A DNA stretch of 48,198 nucleotides from NCBI GenBank assembly GCA_018971775.1, contig JAGXAB010000050.1:1-48198 (forward strand), read 5' to 3'. This document shows, piece after piece, positions 31,617 to 40,092 of the stretch. The first letter of the stretch is position 1. Each line of letters opens with the position of its first letter. Source of the stretch: Cyanobacteria bacterium REEB67. GTDB lineage: Bacteria > Cyanobacteriota > Vampirovibrionia > Obscuribacterales > Obscuribacteraceae. Made by a program: the position numbers and the translations under genes. Under the pieces are notes generated by a model, which did no database searches, was not told the DNA's origin, and worked only from the letters and a program-made list of their open reading frames with translations.

Positions 31617-33318
31617 GTATGATCTTCTCTTGGTTGGTGGCAGTCCCTCCAACTTGACCCTTGCCTATCGATTTTTGGAATTAGCCAAAGACAGCGGCAG
31701 AGAGTTTTCCATCGCCATTTTGGAAAAGGGCAAAGAATTCGGCACCCACGTAATGAGCGGTGCTGTTTCCAATCCGCACGTATTGGAAAAAGTCTGGCCC
31801 AACTACAAAGACATGGGCTTCCCGATTGAAGCGACCTGCACCGAATCTAACTTTTCGGTATTGGGTGCCACAAAAAAATGGGACGTGCCGCACAAGCTCT
31901 ATCCCAAATCTCTCGACAAGACCGGCTTTCACGTCTTGTCTCTGAGTATGGTCACCATGTGGATGGCCAGACAGTTGCAGGAAAAAGCGAAGGAAGTGCC
32001 GAATGTCACCCTCGATCTTTTTACCGGCTTCGCCGCGCACCAGGTCGTTTTTGAAGACGGCAAGGTAGTCGGCGTTTCGGTAGCCGAACACGCTAAGAGC
32101 GACGAAGACTATGTCTACGGCAAAGTGACTGCGTTTGGAGACAAGGGCTTCATCTCCAGCCAGGTAATCGACAAGTACAAACTGCGCGACACCCCGCAAA
32201 TCTGGTCGGTCGGCGTCAAGGAAGTCTGGCAATTGACCAGCTCGCAGGAAGGCAAAGTCTGGCACACACTGGGCTTCCCCCTGCTCGACGGCACCTTCGG
32301 TGGTGGCTTCGTCTATGGCATGAAGGACAACAAGCTGACAATCGGCATGGTTATCTCGCTCGATAGCCAGGATCCAAACATGAATCCGCAACAGAAGTTG
32401 CAGGAATACAAAAAGCATCCCTTCATCCAGGAAATGCTCAAGGACGCTAAACTCCTCAAGTACGGCGCCGCCCTCCTTCCCGAAGGCGGCTATTACAGCT
32501 TGCCGAAAAAATTCTATGTACCGGGCGCCATACTCCTCGGCGACGCTCTCGGCGTCCTCGATGTGAAAAACCTGGCCGGTATCGACCGCTCTATGGAATG
32601 CGGCTATGTCGGCGCCAAAGTGCTCTTCGACGCCCTCGTCAAAGGCGACACTTCGGACTCTGCTCTTGCTCCATATCAGAAACAGCTCGAAGACAGCTTC
32701 GTCGTCAAAGAGTCTTACAAAAACCGCTATTTCCGCTGGGCTTTCATCGAAAATCCGAAATTGCTCGGTACTTATTTGCCCGACATCTGTCGCAGTATCG
32801 ACAAGACCAATCCCTGGGTTGGCATGCTCAAAGTTGGCTTCAAGAGCCCTCTGGGAGCGAGCAAAGACGGTATCAGATCGCTTTCTCTTATCGAAGGCAA
32901 GATCGACATCGGACCGATCAAGTACAAAGATGACTACAAACATCAAGTGCCTGCCTGGGTCGAGCCTAAATACGATGAGCCACCCACCTGGGATAAAGCA
33001 ACGATCTACTCGCGTGCTGACGCTGTGTTTTATGCCTCGACCAAATATCATGAAGGCAATAATCACATCGATGAATTCAACGCCAATACTTGCGTTCAGT
33101 GCATCAGCTTCCACGAAGGCTACGGCAAGACAACGCCTTGCGTAGCTGACTGTACGGCCGAAGTGCACCGCATCGATATCATCGATGATGTGCGCAAACA
33201 CGGTATGTCACTAGAAAACTGCATCCATTGCCGCACCTGCGAGATTGTTTGCCCGCACGTCAATCTGAAAGTCAGACCGACGTCACAGGGCAGCGGTCCC
33301 GATTTCATGGGACTCTAA
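31600..33318 (+). CDS. ETF:quinone oxidoreductase (FixC with fused FixX-like ferredoxin domain)
   Basis: TTG 31600 is chosen for AGGGGG nine bases upstream; TTG 31564 is an alternative, and both overlap the end of etfA. The product has about 572 residues. It takes electrons from reduced Etf through FAD and a [4Fe-4S] cluster into the quinone pool. The FAD part has YDLLLVGGSPSNLTLAYRF at the start, LPEGGYYSLPKKFYVPGAIL and GDALGVLDVKNLAGIDRSME. The C-terminal ferredoxin domain has NCIHCRTCEIVCPHVN, with PCVADCTAEVHRID about 25 residues before it as in ETF-QO. A further CVQC lies just upstream. In the dinucleotide motif, where GxGxxG is expected, GGSPSN is found, so two glycines are replaced. 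No separate fixX gene exists because the domain is fused. A terminator follows 35 bp after the stop. Confidence 0.92.
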   Translation: MSDRIEYDLLLVGGSPSNLTLAYRFLELAKDSGREFSIAILEKGKEFGTHVMSGAVSNPHVLEKVWPNYKDMGFPIEATCTESNFSVLGATKKWDVPHKLYPKSLDKTGFHVLSLSMVTMWMARQLQEKAKEVPNVTLDLFTGFAAHQVVFEDGKVVGVSVAEHAKSDEDYVYGKVTAFGDKGFISSQVIDKYKLRDTPQIWSVGVKEVWQLTSSQEGKVWHTLGFPLLDGTFGGGFVYGMKDNKLTIGMVISLDSQDPNMNPQQKLQEYKKHPFIQEMLKDAKLLKYGAALLPEGGYYSLPKKFYVPGAILLGDALGVLDVKNLAGIDRSMECGYVGAKVLFDALVKGDTSDSALAPYQKQLEDSFVVKESYKNRYFRWAFIENPKLLGTYLPDICRSIDKTNPWVGMLKVGFKSPLGASKDGIRSLSLIEGKIDIGPIKYKDDYKHQVPAWVEPKYDEPPTWDKATIYSRADAVFYASTKYHEGNNHIDEFNANTCVQCISFHEGYGKTTPCVADCTAEVHRIDIIDDVRKHGMSLENCIHCRTCEIVCPHVNLKVRPTSQGSGPDFMGL

Positions 33319-33352
33319 GCGGTCGCAAACCGCCTCTGGTTCAGATATTGAA

Positions 33353-33381
33353 GAGCCCGGTCAAGAATGGCCGGGCTTTTT
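33353..33381 (+). terminator. Rho-independent terminator of the etf operon
   Basis: AGCCCGG and CCGGGCT form a 7-bp GC stem around a ten-base loop and are followed by five T. It lies 35 bp after the stop of the quinone oxidoreductase gene. Confidence 0.85.
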
Positions 33382-33466
33382 GCTGGGCAGGCAGCAGGCA
33401 TAAGTGTTATTCTCAAAAAACGGTAGACTAGCAAAGAAATCAAGGCAGAATTCGCGGAGATGAACA

Positions 33467-33967
33467 GTGACTACGAAAACAATCATCATGGCATCCCTGG
33501 CCCTGGCGCTCACCGCCTGCGCCTTGCAACCGGTTTTTGCTATGCGTACTGAGATCAAGGCCACGGGCCGCTTCAGTATGTCAGGCGATCTGAACGTCTA
33601 CGAGCGCAATGTGCTCAAAGTAATTACCGAAAAATGTCTGGAAGCAAAAGCCGACAAATTGACTAAGGTAGAAGTTGTCGTCGACGGACACGGCAATGTC
33701 ATCGATCTCAATTTGAGCGGCAGCGGCCTTGGTGCCGAAGCGAGCAAAAAACTGGTCGACGACATTCGCGCCCTCAAGCTGGGAGATTCGGGCAATCAAG
33801 CCGAATCTCTCGAGATCAAATTGACTTTCGACCTGCAGGAATTGGGCGGCGGCCCCGTCACATACGGCGGCACCAGCTTGAAAGTTTCCGGAGGCAGATC
33901 GGGCGGCGCATCAGTGGTCGGGGGACCGGGCGCCAGTCTGAACGCGGGTCCAGAACCGAAACAGTAG
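33467..33967 (+). CDS. Small exported protein with TonB-C-like domain
   Basis: 166 residues from GTG 33467 (GGAG eight bases upstream). The N-terminal signal can be read in two ways: as a lipoprotein signal with lipobox LTAC (Cys18), or as a Sec signal cut after VFA. The middle, about residues 45-120, has the pattern of the small TonB C-terminal/TonB-like fold: YERNVLKVITEKCLEAKADK, VEVVVDGHGNVIDLNLSGSG, and LEIKLTFDLQ. The end is Gly/Ser-rich and disordered (SGGRSGGASVVGGPGASLN). A free-standing domain of this type is common in this kind of genome; a transport role is not implied. An inverted repeat lies directly after the stop. Confidence 0.65.
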   Translation: MTTKTIIMASLALALTACALQPVFAMRTEIKATGRFSMSGDLNVYERNVLKVITEKCLEAKADKLTKVEVVVDGHGNVIDLNLSGSGLGAEASKKLVDDIRALKLGDSGNQAESLEIKLTFDLQELGGGPVTYGGTSLKVSGGRSGGASVVGGPGASLNAGPEPKQ

Positions 33968-33969
33968 TT

Positions 33970-34053
33970 CGATTTTAGTCGAATTGTGCGGCAAACGATT
34001 GCCAGTGCTTCAGGAGCCTGCGACAGCTTTCGCTATCAATCGACTGAAAATCG
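33970..34053. repeat. Imperfect inverted repeat in a convergent gap
   Basis: CGATTTTAGTCGA (33970-33982) and TCGACTGAAAATCG (34040-34053) are inverted copies that differ by one inserted base, 57 bp apart, between two convergent genes. The left arm alone can also fold (TTCGA / TCGAA). The function is unknown. Confidence 0.5.
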
Positions 34054-34082
34054 AGGCGATTCAAAGTCTTTACAATCGCCCT

Positions 34083-34445
34083 TTATTTTTCAGACGAATC
34101 GCCGCCGTCAGAGGCTGCATTTTTTTTCTCGAGCGCGGCGGTCGGAGAGCCGAACATTTTGACTGTCAGCCACTCAATGAAAAACTCACCACGACCGATA
34201 CCAAAAAGCAGGCCAAAAAAGAACCAGCCTGTGCCGTAGAGCGCCTTCAACCGTTCCTGATCACCGGTCAAGGGCTGGCTGAAACAAAAAAGCAGGATGA
34301 CCGTAAAAATCACAGCGGCAACCATGCGCGGCACAATCGTGGGCTTCAATTTGACTAGCACCAGCAAACTGATCAGGGTGCCCAAAATGGAATAGCCGAC
34401 ATGCATCAGCTTGGTTTGATTGTCAAAATCGGCAAAAATGTGCAT
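34083..34445 (-). CDS. Small membrane protein
   Basis: 120 residues from ATG 34445, which has GAGGG nine bases upstream; an upstream ATG at 34472 lacks a site. Three hydrophobic segments are visible: LMHVGYSILGTLISLLVLV, IVPRMVAAVIFTVILLFCF and GTGWFFFGLLFGIGRGEFFI. The C-terminus is polar (LEKKNAASDGGDSSEK). I recognise no family, and the neighbours give no clue to its role. Confidence 0.65.
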   Translation of the reverse strand: MHIFADFDNQTKLMHVGYSILGTLISLLVLVKLKPTIVPRMVAAVIFTVILLFCFSQPLTGDQERLKALYGTGWFFFGLLFGIGRGEFFIEWLTVKMFGSPTAALEKKNAASDGGDSSEK

Positions 34446-34580
34446 TTTCTGGCACCCTCGGCCCTGTTGCATGAAATGGCATAACTTCCGACGCTAATTG
34501 CAGCATTGGAAGCGACTGAAGACGATCATATCGCGTCCGACCGTTCAAAAGCACACACTGCTATCTGCTAGACTTTCCCC

Positions 34581-35123
34581 ATGGCAGCTAAAAGAGCTTA
34601 TGACATTGTCGCCGCCGCAGCCTTCTTAAATGCGACGGCAGCGCGTCTACAGGCGACAGACTGGTTTATCGAACAGAGCTGGTTGATTAGCGTCCACCAT
34701 TTTCCCGCACCTCCTGCCGAGCCGGAATCAGCCACCCTGCAAATATTCAAAGCGCACTGGTATAACGACGATCATCAAGGCATCCACTTCGAAACTTTCC
34801 TCAGCGGGGCAGAATGGCGCGCCCAGGAGATGCCGGTGATGATGCACATTTTGCACACCGACTGTGTGCCAGGCACAGCGATCAAGCGCATCAAACTCTC
34901 ACAGCCTTTTATCGACAAAACCGAGGCAATGATTGCCACCTGGCCCAGCTACGTTTTTAGAACGGGCAAATACGGCACACACCCGTTTACCCGCAAAATA
35001 AAAATCAATACTGACAACAGCGCGCGGGGCAGCAGCGAAATCGCCGCCGAACTGGCTCGGATGTGCAAAAATCTTGGACCGATCATGGACGAAACTCTGG
35101 CGGAACTCCTAGCGACAACATGA
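34581..35123 (+). CDS. Hypothetical protein coupled to an alpha/beta hydrolase
   Basis: 180 residues from ATG 34581. No family, signal peptide or membrane segment was recognised. The chain has beta-type segments with many aromatics (TDWFIEQSWLISVHHFPAPP, IFKAHWYNDDHQGIHFETFL) and a helical C-terminus (EIAAELARMCKNLGPIMDET). Its stop overlaps the start of the hydrolase gene (ATGA), so the two are translationally coupled and probably act in one pathway. Confidence 0.65.
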   Translation: MAAKRAYDIVAAAAFLNATAARLQATDWFIEQSWLISVHHFPAPPAEPESATLQIFKAHWYNDDHQGIHFETFLSGAEWRAQEMPVMMHILHTDCVPGTAIKRIKLSQPFIDKTEAMIATWPSYVFRTGKYGTHPFTRKIKINTDNSARGSSEIAAELARMCKNLGPIMDETLAELLATT

Positions 35124-35971
35124 AAGATAAAGCCTTCCAAACGAGCGCCATCAAAGAAGGTAGAAGCTTAAGCGGTATTCACTACCGCCTCACAAGCTCG
35201 GGCCCGGGCCGGCAAACTCTCGTACTGGTGATGGGTTATGGCGGATCGCTGCGTATCTGGCCACAATCGTTTATCGACCGACTATCTACCATATACGATG
35301 TCCTTACCTATGATAATCGCGGCACAGGTCTGAGCTTCTTGCCGCCTGGCGAAGAAGATTACACGACAGAGACCATGGCAGGCGACCTCGATTCGGTTGT
35401 GGAAAGCCTCGGGCTGAGCCACTTTCATTTGCTCGGCTATAGCATGGGCGGCTGCATAGCCATCGAATATGCCCATCTTTATAGGCAAAAAGTGGCCAGC
35501 CTCTTTTTGCTCTCCACCACCGGCGGTGGCGCGCTCTTCCATCGTCCCGACCGCGCCCTCTCCGGTGCTCTGGCCAATCCTCAGGGCAATTCACTCTGGG
35601 CGCTCTATGAATGGACATTTAAATTGATGTATTCGGACGAAGCCTATACCAGAGTCGAGCCCGTTTTGAAGACTCTTTTTGAAGCAGCCAAAGATACTCC
35701 GACGAAGCCGCAAGCGCTCAAAGGTCACAGTCACGCTTTTAAACACTTTAATGGCGAGAATTATCTGGACAAGCTCACCATGCCGGTCACCCTACTCTCA
35801 GGTGAGAACGACCGGATCATGCCGGTGGCCAACACTCTGGCTCTGGCGAAAGCACTGCCTCAAGCCAAGGTGGTCATTGTGCCTGGGGTTGAACATGGCG
35901 TGCACATAGAGTGCGAAAGTTTGGTCGTTGAGGAAATCAACGAATTGATCGCCCGAAGATCGGGAAGCTGA
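35120..35971 (+). CDS. Alpha/beta hydrolase
   Basis: 283 residues from ATG 35120, which overlaps the preceding stop; an open frame upstream is not needed. The fold is complete: oxyanion region LVLVMGYGGSLRIWPQSF, nucleophile Ser108 in LLGYSMGGCIAIEYA, acid Asp231 in LLSGENDRIMPV and His259 in PGVEHGVHIE. The YDNRGTGLS motif is typical of the esterase/haloperoxidase-like group. The substrate is unknown. It is the middle gene of a possible three-gene unit with the small unknown before it and the MFS transporter 12 bp after it, which might suggest uptake or export of a compound it acts on. The product is cytoplasmic. Confidence 0.92.
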   Translation: MKDKAFQTSAIKEGRSLSGIHYRLTSSGPGRQTLVLVMGYGGSLRIWPQSFIDRLSTIYDVLTYDNRGTGLSFLPPGEEDYTTETMAGDLDSVVESLGLSHFHLLGYSMGGCIAIEYAHLYRQKVASLFLLSTTGGGALFHRPDRALSGALANPQGNSLWALYEWTFKLMYSDEAYTRVEPVLKTLFEAAKDTPTKPQALKGHSHAFKHFNGENYLDKLTMPVTLLSGENDRIMPVANTLALAKALPQAKVVIVPGVEHGVHIECESLVVEEINELIARRSGS

Positions 35972-35983
35972 GCATCCAATCAA

Positions 35984-37141
35984 ATGCATTTCGTAGTCTT
36001 ATTTGCAGCAGCGCTCCTCTGTGAAATCGCCTCCAACATCCCGGTCGGCTCCTTGCCGCTCGCTCTCGTATCAGAAGGCGCCAGTGAGAGCCAGACGGCC
36101 ATTGCGATGGGATGCGGCATGTTTGCCGCTCTGCTCGTCAGTATGCCGATCGGCATGCTCACTGATCGCATCGGCAAATTGCCCGTATTAAAAGCCGCTG
36201 CTTTCAGCAGCGTCGCCATAATGCTTTTGATGGGCGCCACACACGGCATCATCGCCGGTTGCATACAAATGGCCTTGCGTTCAGCGGCCATTTGCGCCTA
36301 CATGACAGCACAATTCGCCTATGCCAGCGGCATGTTCTCCAAAGAACGAGCGGTTTCAGCGGTCGGAGCGATGGGCATTCTCGGCAATGTCGCTTTTGCA
36401 GCCGGCCCGGCCTTCGGCGTCTGGTTGTGGCAAATGGGAGTGCATCGCGAGCAATACCTCTATGCCTCCGCGCTTAATCTCACAGCAGCGCTGATGGTGC
36501 TCACCCTGCCGGCCCAATATGACGTCAAACCAAAACGCAAACCAAAAATCCGTGTCTTCATGCGAGTATCATGGCTGCCGGCCATCGCTTTCATCGGCTG
36601 TAGCACATTGCAAGGCGGCGTCAACGGCGCTCTTGCCGTCCTCACTTTTCAGGACCGTGGTATCGTCAATGGTGCTTTGATCTTCACAGCCAGCGCCCTC
36701 ACCACCGTCCTCTTTCGCTACCCGGCCGGCCGTCTCGTAGAGCGTTTCGGAGCGCGTACTCTTGCCGTGCCTACGGCCATTCTTCAGAGTTTCGGCTGTG
36801 TACTGGCAGCGCAAGCCTTTTCACCACTGGCGGTGATTCTTGCCGGGGCTTTCCTGGGCATGGCCTGGTCTGCGGTCGTACCGGTCGGCATCGCCATCTT
36901 ATTTGAAAACAGCTCGCAGAGTACGCGCGGCACCGCTATGGGGTCGTACAATCTGGCCATGGCAGGAGGAGCTGCCCTCGGCGCATTACTGGCAGCGATT
37001 GTGACGGCCATCGGCATGGGTTATGCCCAGGCTGAGTACTTCTGCGCAGGCGCTCCGTTCATAGCTCTTACCTATTTGTTTATCGCCCCGCGCAAGAAAA
37101 AAAGCCCGATAAAGGCACTTCAGTCGAACACGCAAACTTAA
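35984..37141 (+). CDS. MFS transporter
   Basis: 385 residues with about twelve hydrophobic helices and no signal peptide. The loop between helices 2 and 3 has the MFS pattern GMLTDRIGKLPVL, and the corresponding loop in the second half is RYPAGRLVERFGARTLAV. The middle loop is basic (VKPKRKPKIRVFMR), as expected inside the cell. The protein moves a small solute across the cytoplasmic membrane with ion coupling; drug-efflux and sugar-type subfamilies cannot be separated from sequence alone. The start lies 12 bp after the hydrolase stop, which points to co-transcription. Confidence 0.9.
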   Translation: MHFVVLFAAALLCEIASNIPVGSLPLALVSEGASESQTAIAMGCGMFAALLVSMPIGMLTDRIGKLPVLKAAAFSSVAIMLLMGATHGIIAGCIQMALRSAAICAYMTAQFAYASGMFSKERAVSAVGAMGILGNVAFAAGPAFGVWLWQMGVHREQYLYASALNLTAALMVLTLPAQYDVKPKRKPKIRVFMRVSWLPAIAFIGCSTLQGGVNGALAVLTFQDRGIVNGALIFTASALTTVLFRYPAGRLVERFGARTLAVPTAILQSFGCVLAAQAFSPLAVILAGAFLGMAWSAVVPVGIAILFENSSQSTRGTAMGSYNLAMAGGAALGALLAAIVTAIGMGYAQAEYFCAGAPFIALTYLFIAPRKKKSPIKALQSNTQT

Positions 37142-37434
37142 TAAGCAAGCAAGATTTTGCGGATATGCTCTTTAGTGAACTCGATTTCTATATTTAACTG
37201 GCGCTCCGATTCCGGAAAAAGAGCGAGAATATGCTCGACGACCGGGAACGCAGACTTTAGCGGCACGGCAAAAGTGGCAAAGCTGGTATCAGATACGGAG
37301 CTTCACGAATATCAATTTCCGAAACTGGAAAAGGGTGAACTCGAAGAAGAACTCGACAAAATTCAGGACACGCAATAAAACCGTAAATAGAATCATAAAT
37401 AGAACTGTAATAGAATCGGTCTTGAGAGAAAGCC
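37142..37434. other. Gap with possible gene remnant on the minus strand
   Basis: No intact gene can be supported. On the minus strand a protein-like C-terminus is readable from about 37262 to a TAA at 37140-37142 (LKSAFPVVEHILALFPESER, then QLNIEIEFTKEHIRKILLAY). A neighbouring minus frame (37257-37445) contains EIDIREAPYLIPALPLL. Together they look like a decayed or frameshifted small gene. A plus frame ending at 37378 (FPKLEKGELEEELDKIQDTQ) covers part of the same bases. These readings exclude each other. Confidence 0.3.
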
Positions 37435-37902
37435 CTACAAGCCAAGCTCAGTCAAACCGGGATGATCATCTGGCCTTCTTCCCAGCGGCCAGAAAAACTT
37501 ACGTTCGGCAGCGGCGATCGGTAGATCGTTGATACTGGCATGTCGCACGATCATTATTCCGTCTTGATTAAACTCCCAGTTTTCATTGCCGTACGAGCGA
37601 AACCAGTTGCCCGAATCATCATGCCATTCATAAGCAAAGCGCACGGCAATACGGTCTTCGCCATAGGCCCAGAGTTCTTTAATCAGGCGATAGTCCAATT
37701 CTTTTGACCATTTACGGGTCAAGAAAGCGACGATCTGATCGCGACCGTAGATGAACTCGCTACGATTGCGCCAGTAGCAATCAATGGCATAGGAGAGAGA
37801 GACTTTGTGCGGATCTCGACTATTCCAACCATCTTCAGCCAGTCTGACTTTACTGACGGCGCTTTGGCCGTCGAAGGGTGGAAGCGGAGGACGAGTGGTC
37901 AT
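37435..37902 (-). CDS. DUF1348 family (NTF2-like) protein
   Basis: 155 residues, the usual family length. Sequence signs are strong along the whole chain: [77 protein letters not shown] and [18 protein letters not shown]1348 proteins have the SnoaL/NTF2-like cone fold, are cytoplasmic, and have no established reaction. The gene is divergent from osmC with about 250 bp between them. Confidence 0.93.
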   Translation of the reverse strand: MTTRPPLPPFDGQSAVSKVRLAEDGWNSRDPHKVSLSYAIDCYWRNRSEFIYGRDQIVAFLTRKWSKELDYRLIKELWAYGEDRIAVRFAYEWHDDSGNWFRSYGNENWEFNQDGIMIVRHASINDLPIAAAERKFFWPLGRRPDDHPGLTELGL

Positions 37903-38068
37903 AAAAGTTCCCTCCTCTAGTTTTATTTAAAATGTGTAGACGAAGGAGAAAAGTCTAACAGGCAGAATCCAGACAGAGCAAGGCTGCGATCGCAATCGCC
38001 GCAATCTTGGCTATTTCTACAGAATTGACAAAGCAGTGGCTTCCGGCGCAAAATCTCATACAAGAAGT

Positions 38069-38090
38069 AAGTCGTCGGAACAAACGACTT
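38069..38090 (+). promoter_or_regulatory. 7-bp inverted repeat upstream of osmC
   Basis: AAGTCGT and ACGACTT are perfect inverted copies 8 bp apart, ending 60 bp before the OsmC start. The spacing fits an operator for a dimeric regulator. It does not match the OhrR box that I know. Confidence 0.4.
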
Positions 38091-38150
38091 GCCAAGTTGC
38101 ATTAAGCATCACAATCTTGCGCACTACGCGCATGACAACCTGGAGTAACT

Positions 38151-38582
38151 ATGAAACGTAAAGCATCAGCTCATTGGGCCGGCGGCCTTAAAGACGGCAA
38201 GGGAACAGTCTCCACAGAGAGCGGCGTTCTCGACAAAACACAATATTCTTTCAGCACTAGATTTGAAGATGGCAAAGGCACCAACCCGGAAGAGTTGATC
38301 GCTGCCGCTCACGCTGGTTGCTTCTCCATGGCTCTTTCCGGTCAACTCGCCGAGCACGGCATGACCGCTAAGTCCATCGACACCACAGCTACATTGACCA
38401 TGGAAAAGACCGACGCCGGTTTCACCATCACCGAGATCGTTCTCGACCTCGTAGCTGATATCCCCGGCGCCGACGCCGAGAAATTCAAAGTAGCTGCTGA
38501 CAATGCTAAAGCCGGCTGCCCGATTTCCCGTCTGCTCAACACCAAAATCACCTTGAACGCCAAGCTCGGTGCCGCTGTTTAA
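38151..38582 (+). CDS. osmC: OsmC family peroxiredoxin
   Basis: OsmC reduces organic hydroperoxides with two cysteines. The 143-residue length is typical, and both cysteines are present: Cys57 in [20 protein letters not shown] and Cys123 in [13 protein letters not shown]. The start [18 protein letters not shown] and the [13 protein letters not shown] region are those of the OsmC branch rather than Ohr. ATG 38151 has GGAG five bases upstream. It is a single-gene unit with a strong terminator 55 bp after the stop, and its clean codon use suggests good expression. The protein is cytoplasmic. Confidence 0.95.
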   Translation: MKRKASAHWAGGLKDGKGTVSTESGVLDKTQYSFSTRFEDGKGTNPEELIAAAHAGCFSMALSGQLAEHGMTAKSIDTTATLTMEKTDAGFTITEIVLDLVADIPGADAEKFKVAADNAKAGCPISRLLNTKITLNAKLGAAV

Positions 38583-38637
38583 TCAATCGATTATTCAGAC
38601 CGGTTTACGAAAAGGCAATCAAGCAACTGATTATCAG

Positions 38638-38672
38638 AAAGGGGCGCACTGTATATGGTGCGCCCCTTTTTT
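38638..38672 (+). terminator. Rho-independent terminator of osmC
   Basis: AAAGGGGCGCAC and GTGCGCCCC form a nine-base GC stem around an eight-base loop, followed by six T. It is the strongest terminator in the window. Confidence 0.93.
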
Positions 38673-38830
38673 ATTGACCAACACTTGTAAAGATACCAAA
38701 AAGAGAAGCGGGAGCAATGAAAGACGCCGATTGCTTAAGATTTCCCTCGCTTTGTACCAATTCACTAGCCGATCGAAGATCTCAGTAGTATGAGGCCTGA
38801 TCTGCGTTAAAATCGCTAGTCAGTCCAGGC

Positions 38831-39487
38831 TTGCACTTGAGGCGCATAACAGTTTTAGATTCTGCCGAAAAAGCAAAAGATTTTATTGCCACGAGGCTAT
38901 TCACCAAAACGAAGGCCGCGCATAAATCTCTGGCAAAATTACCAGCCACAGCAAAGCTCTCATCTCCTGAAGGCTTTGCTGTCCAAGATTTTGAATCGAG
39001 TGCCACTATTTTTCGGGCGCGACTAAACGGTTGCTTCGTCAGCTCTCTCATTAACGGCAGCAGACTTGAAGTCGACTTCACGGTCCAGCAAGGCCGTGAG
39101 AAGCAGGCAGAAGTTTTTCGCTGGCTGGCAAAATTAACAGGTCAGGAATCCGCTTACTGGTTTTACGTGCGCGACTCGGCCGGTGGCGAAGGCTCAATCA
39201 GCTGGGTCAAACAGGCGCGCTTCGAAACATCTGGAGAACCGATTAATTCCCCCTTTCAAGCCTTCGAAACTGAGCCGGCAGTGATCGGCGGTGGTGCCTA
39301 TCTGGGATTGCTCGGAGCGAGCGGTAATTGGCTTCTACTGTGTTCACACTACTGCGAAGAAGAATTTGAAATTGCTATACATGGCAGCGAGCGCGTTTGC
39401 CGAGACCTGTGCCGTTTGCTGAAATGCTCCGGTACAGGACTGGATTTTGACCTGAGCGAAGCAGAGGAGAGCGACAGTGCCCTCTGA
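38831..39487 (+). CDS. Hypothetical protein upstream of a YcxB-like gene
   Basis: I do not recognise a family. The frame is open from 38801, and the start is uncertain: TTG 38831 and TTG 38837 are the candidates, the latter with CAGG about seven bases upstream, and no ATG is nearby. The product of about 216 residues is soluble by appearance, with a Lys/Ala-rich first third, then mixed strands and helices (FVSSLINGSRLEVDFTVQQG, YLGLLGASGNWLLLCSHYCE, RVCRDLCRLLKCSGTGLDFD). Its 3' end overlaps the next gene by 11 bp, so the two are coupled. Confidence 0.55.
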   Translation: MHLRRITVLDSAEKAKDFIATRLFTKTKAAHKSLAKLPATAKLSSPEGFAVQDFESSATIFRARLNGCFVSSLINGSRLEVDFTVQQGREKQAEVFRWLAKLTGQESAYWFYVRDSAGGEGSISWVKQARFETSGEPINSPFQAFETEPAVIGGGAYLGLLGASGNWLLLCSHYCEEEFEIAIHGSERVCRDLCRLLKCSGTGLDFDLSEAEESDSAL

Positions 39488-40070
39488 ACTCCTACCGCAG
39501 GAACCTGTAACCATCTGGGTGGAGCTTTCCGAACCAGAAGTCGTCTCAGCCTTCAAGTTGCAGTGCGGAGTAACCGGCCTTTTATCCCAGGGTTTATTGC
39601 ATGCCCTATTCCCAATGCTTCTTACAGTAGCCTTCGCCTCTGTCAAAGCTGATGCTATCTTTCAAATAGGCGACCCCTACATGATCGCAGCTGTGCTTGC
39701 GCTCACCTCAATTTCACTAGCCGCCCTGGCGCTGGGTATTTTTAAACGTGTCGGTTATGTCGAGTATAGGTATCTAGCCCACCGCTTTTATCAGGAGCCG
39801 ATTATCTACGCGATTGGGCGAGAAGGCATGGTCGTCAGCTCTTATCAGGGAGACAATCGCCTGCCCTGGCGCGCCCTGAAAGAAGCATACGAAACTCCAG
39901 ATATGATCGTAATTGTCACCGTGCGCAAAACTATTTTGCCGATTCCTAAGCGCTGCTTCGCCTCCGAAGACGATATGCGACGGACAATTTCGAATCTTAG
40001 AGCCTTTGTGCCAAATTACTCTCTCGCGAGCGGCCAGATATCCCCCAGGAGGGGGAGTGCACAGCCGTGA
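39477..40070 (+). CDS. YcxB-like membrane protein
   Basis: 197 residues from GTG 39477, which overlaps the preceding gene. Two hydrophobic segments (GLLSQGLLHALFPMLLTVAF and YMIAAVLALTSISLAALALG) are followed by a cytoplasmic domain with the YcxB-like pattern: YAIGREGMVVSSYQGDNRLP, then WRALKEAYETPDMIVIVTVR and ILPIPKRCFASEDDMRRTIS. Such domains resemble PH-like folds (bPH type), and their role is not known. Coupling with the upstream unknown suggests a two-protein unit at the membrane. Confidence 0.75.
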   Translation: MPSELLPQEPVTIWVELSEPEVVSAFKLQCGVTGLLSQGLLHALFPMLLTVAFASVKADAIFQIGDPYMIAAVLALTSISLAALALGIFKRVGYVEYRYLAHRFYQEPIIYAIGREGMVVSSYQGDNRLPWRALKEAYETPDMIVIVTVRKTILPIPKRCFASEDDMRRTISNLRAFVPNYSLASGQISPRRGSAQP

Positions 40071-40092
40071 ATTAAGCCATTTGCATTTGCAT

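Noticed and set aside
31681..33201. 506-codon open frame antisense to the quinone oxidoreductase gene
   Set aside because: The plus strand encodes a clear enzyme with conserved motifs; the antisense frame follows from its codon bias.
37985..37992. GCGATCGC, the HIP1 palindrome abundant in many cyanobacteria
   Set aside because: Only a couple of copies were noticed (another near 18941), so there is no sign of HIP1 enrichment.
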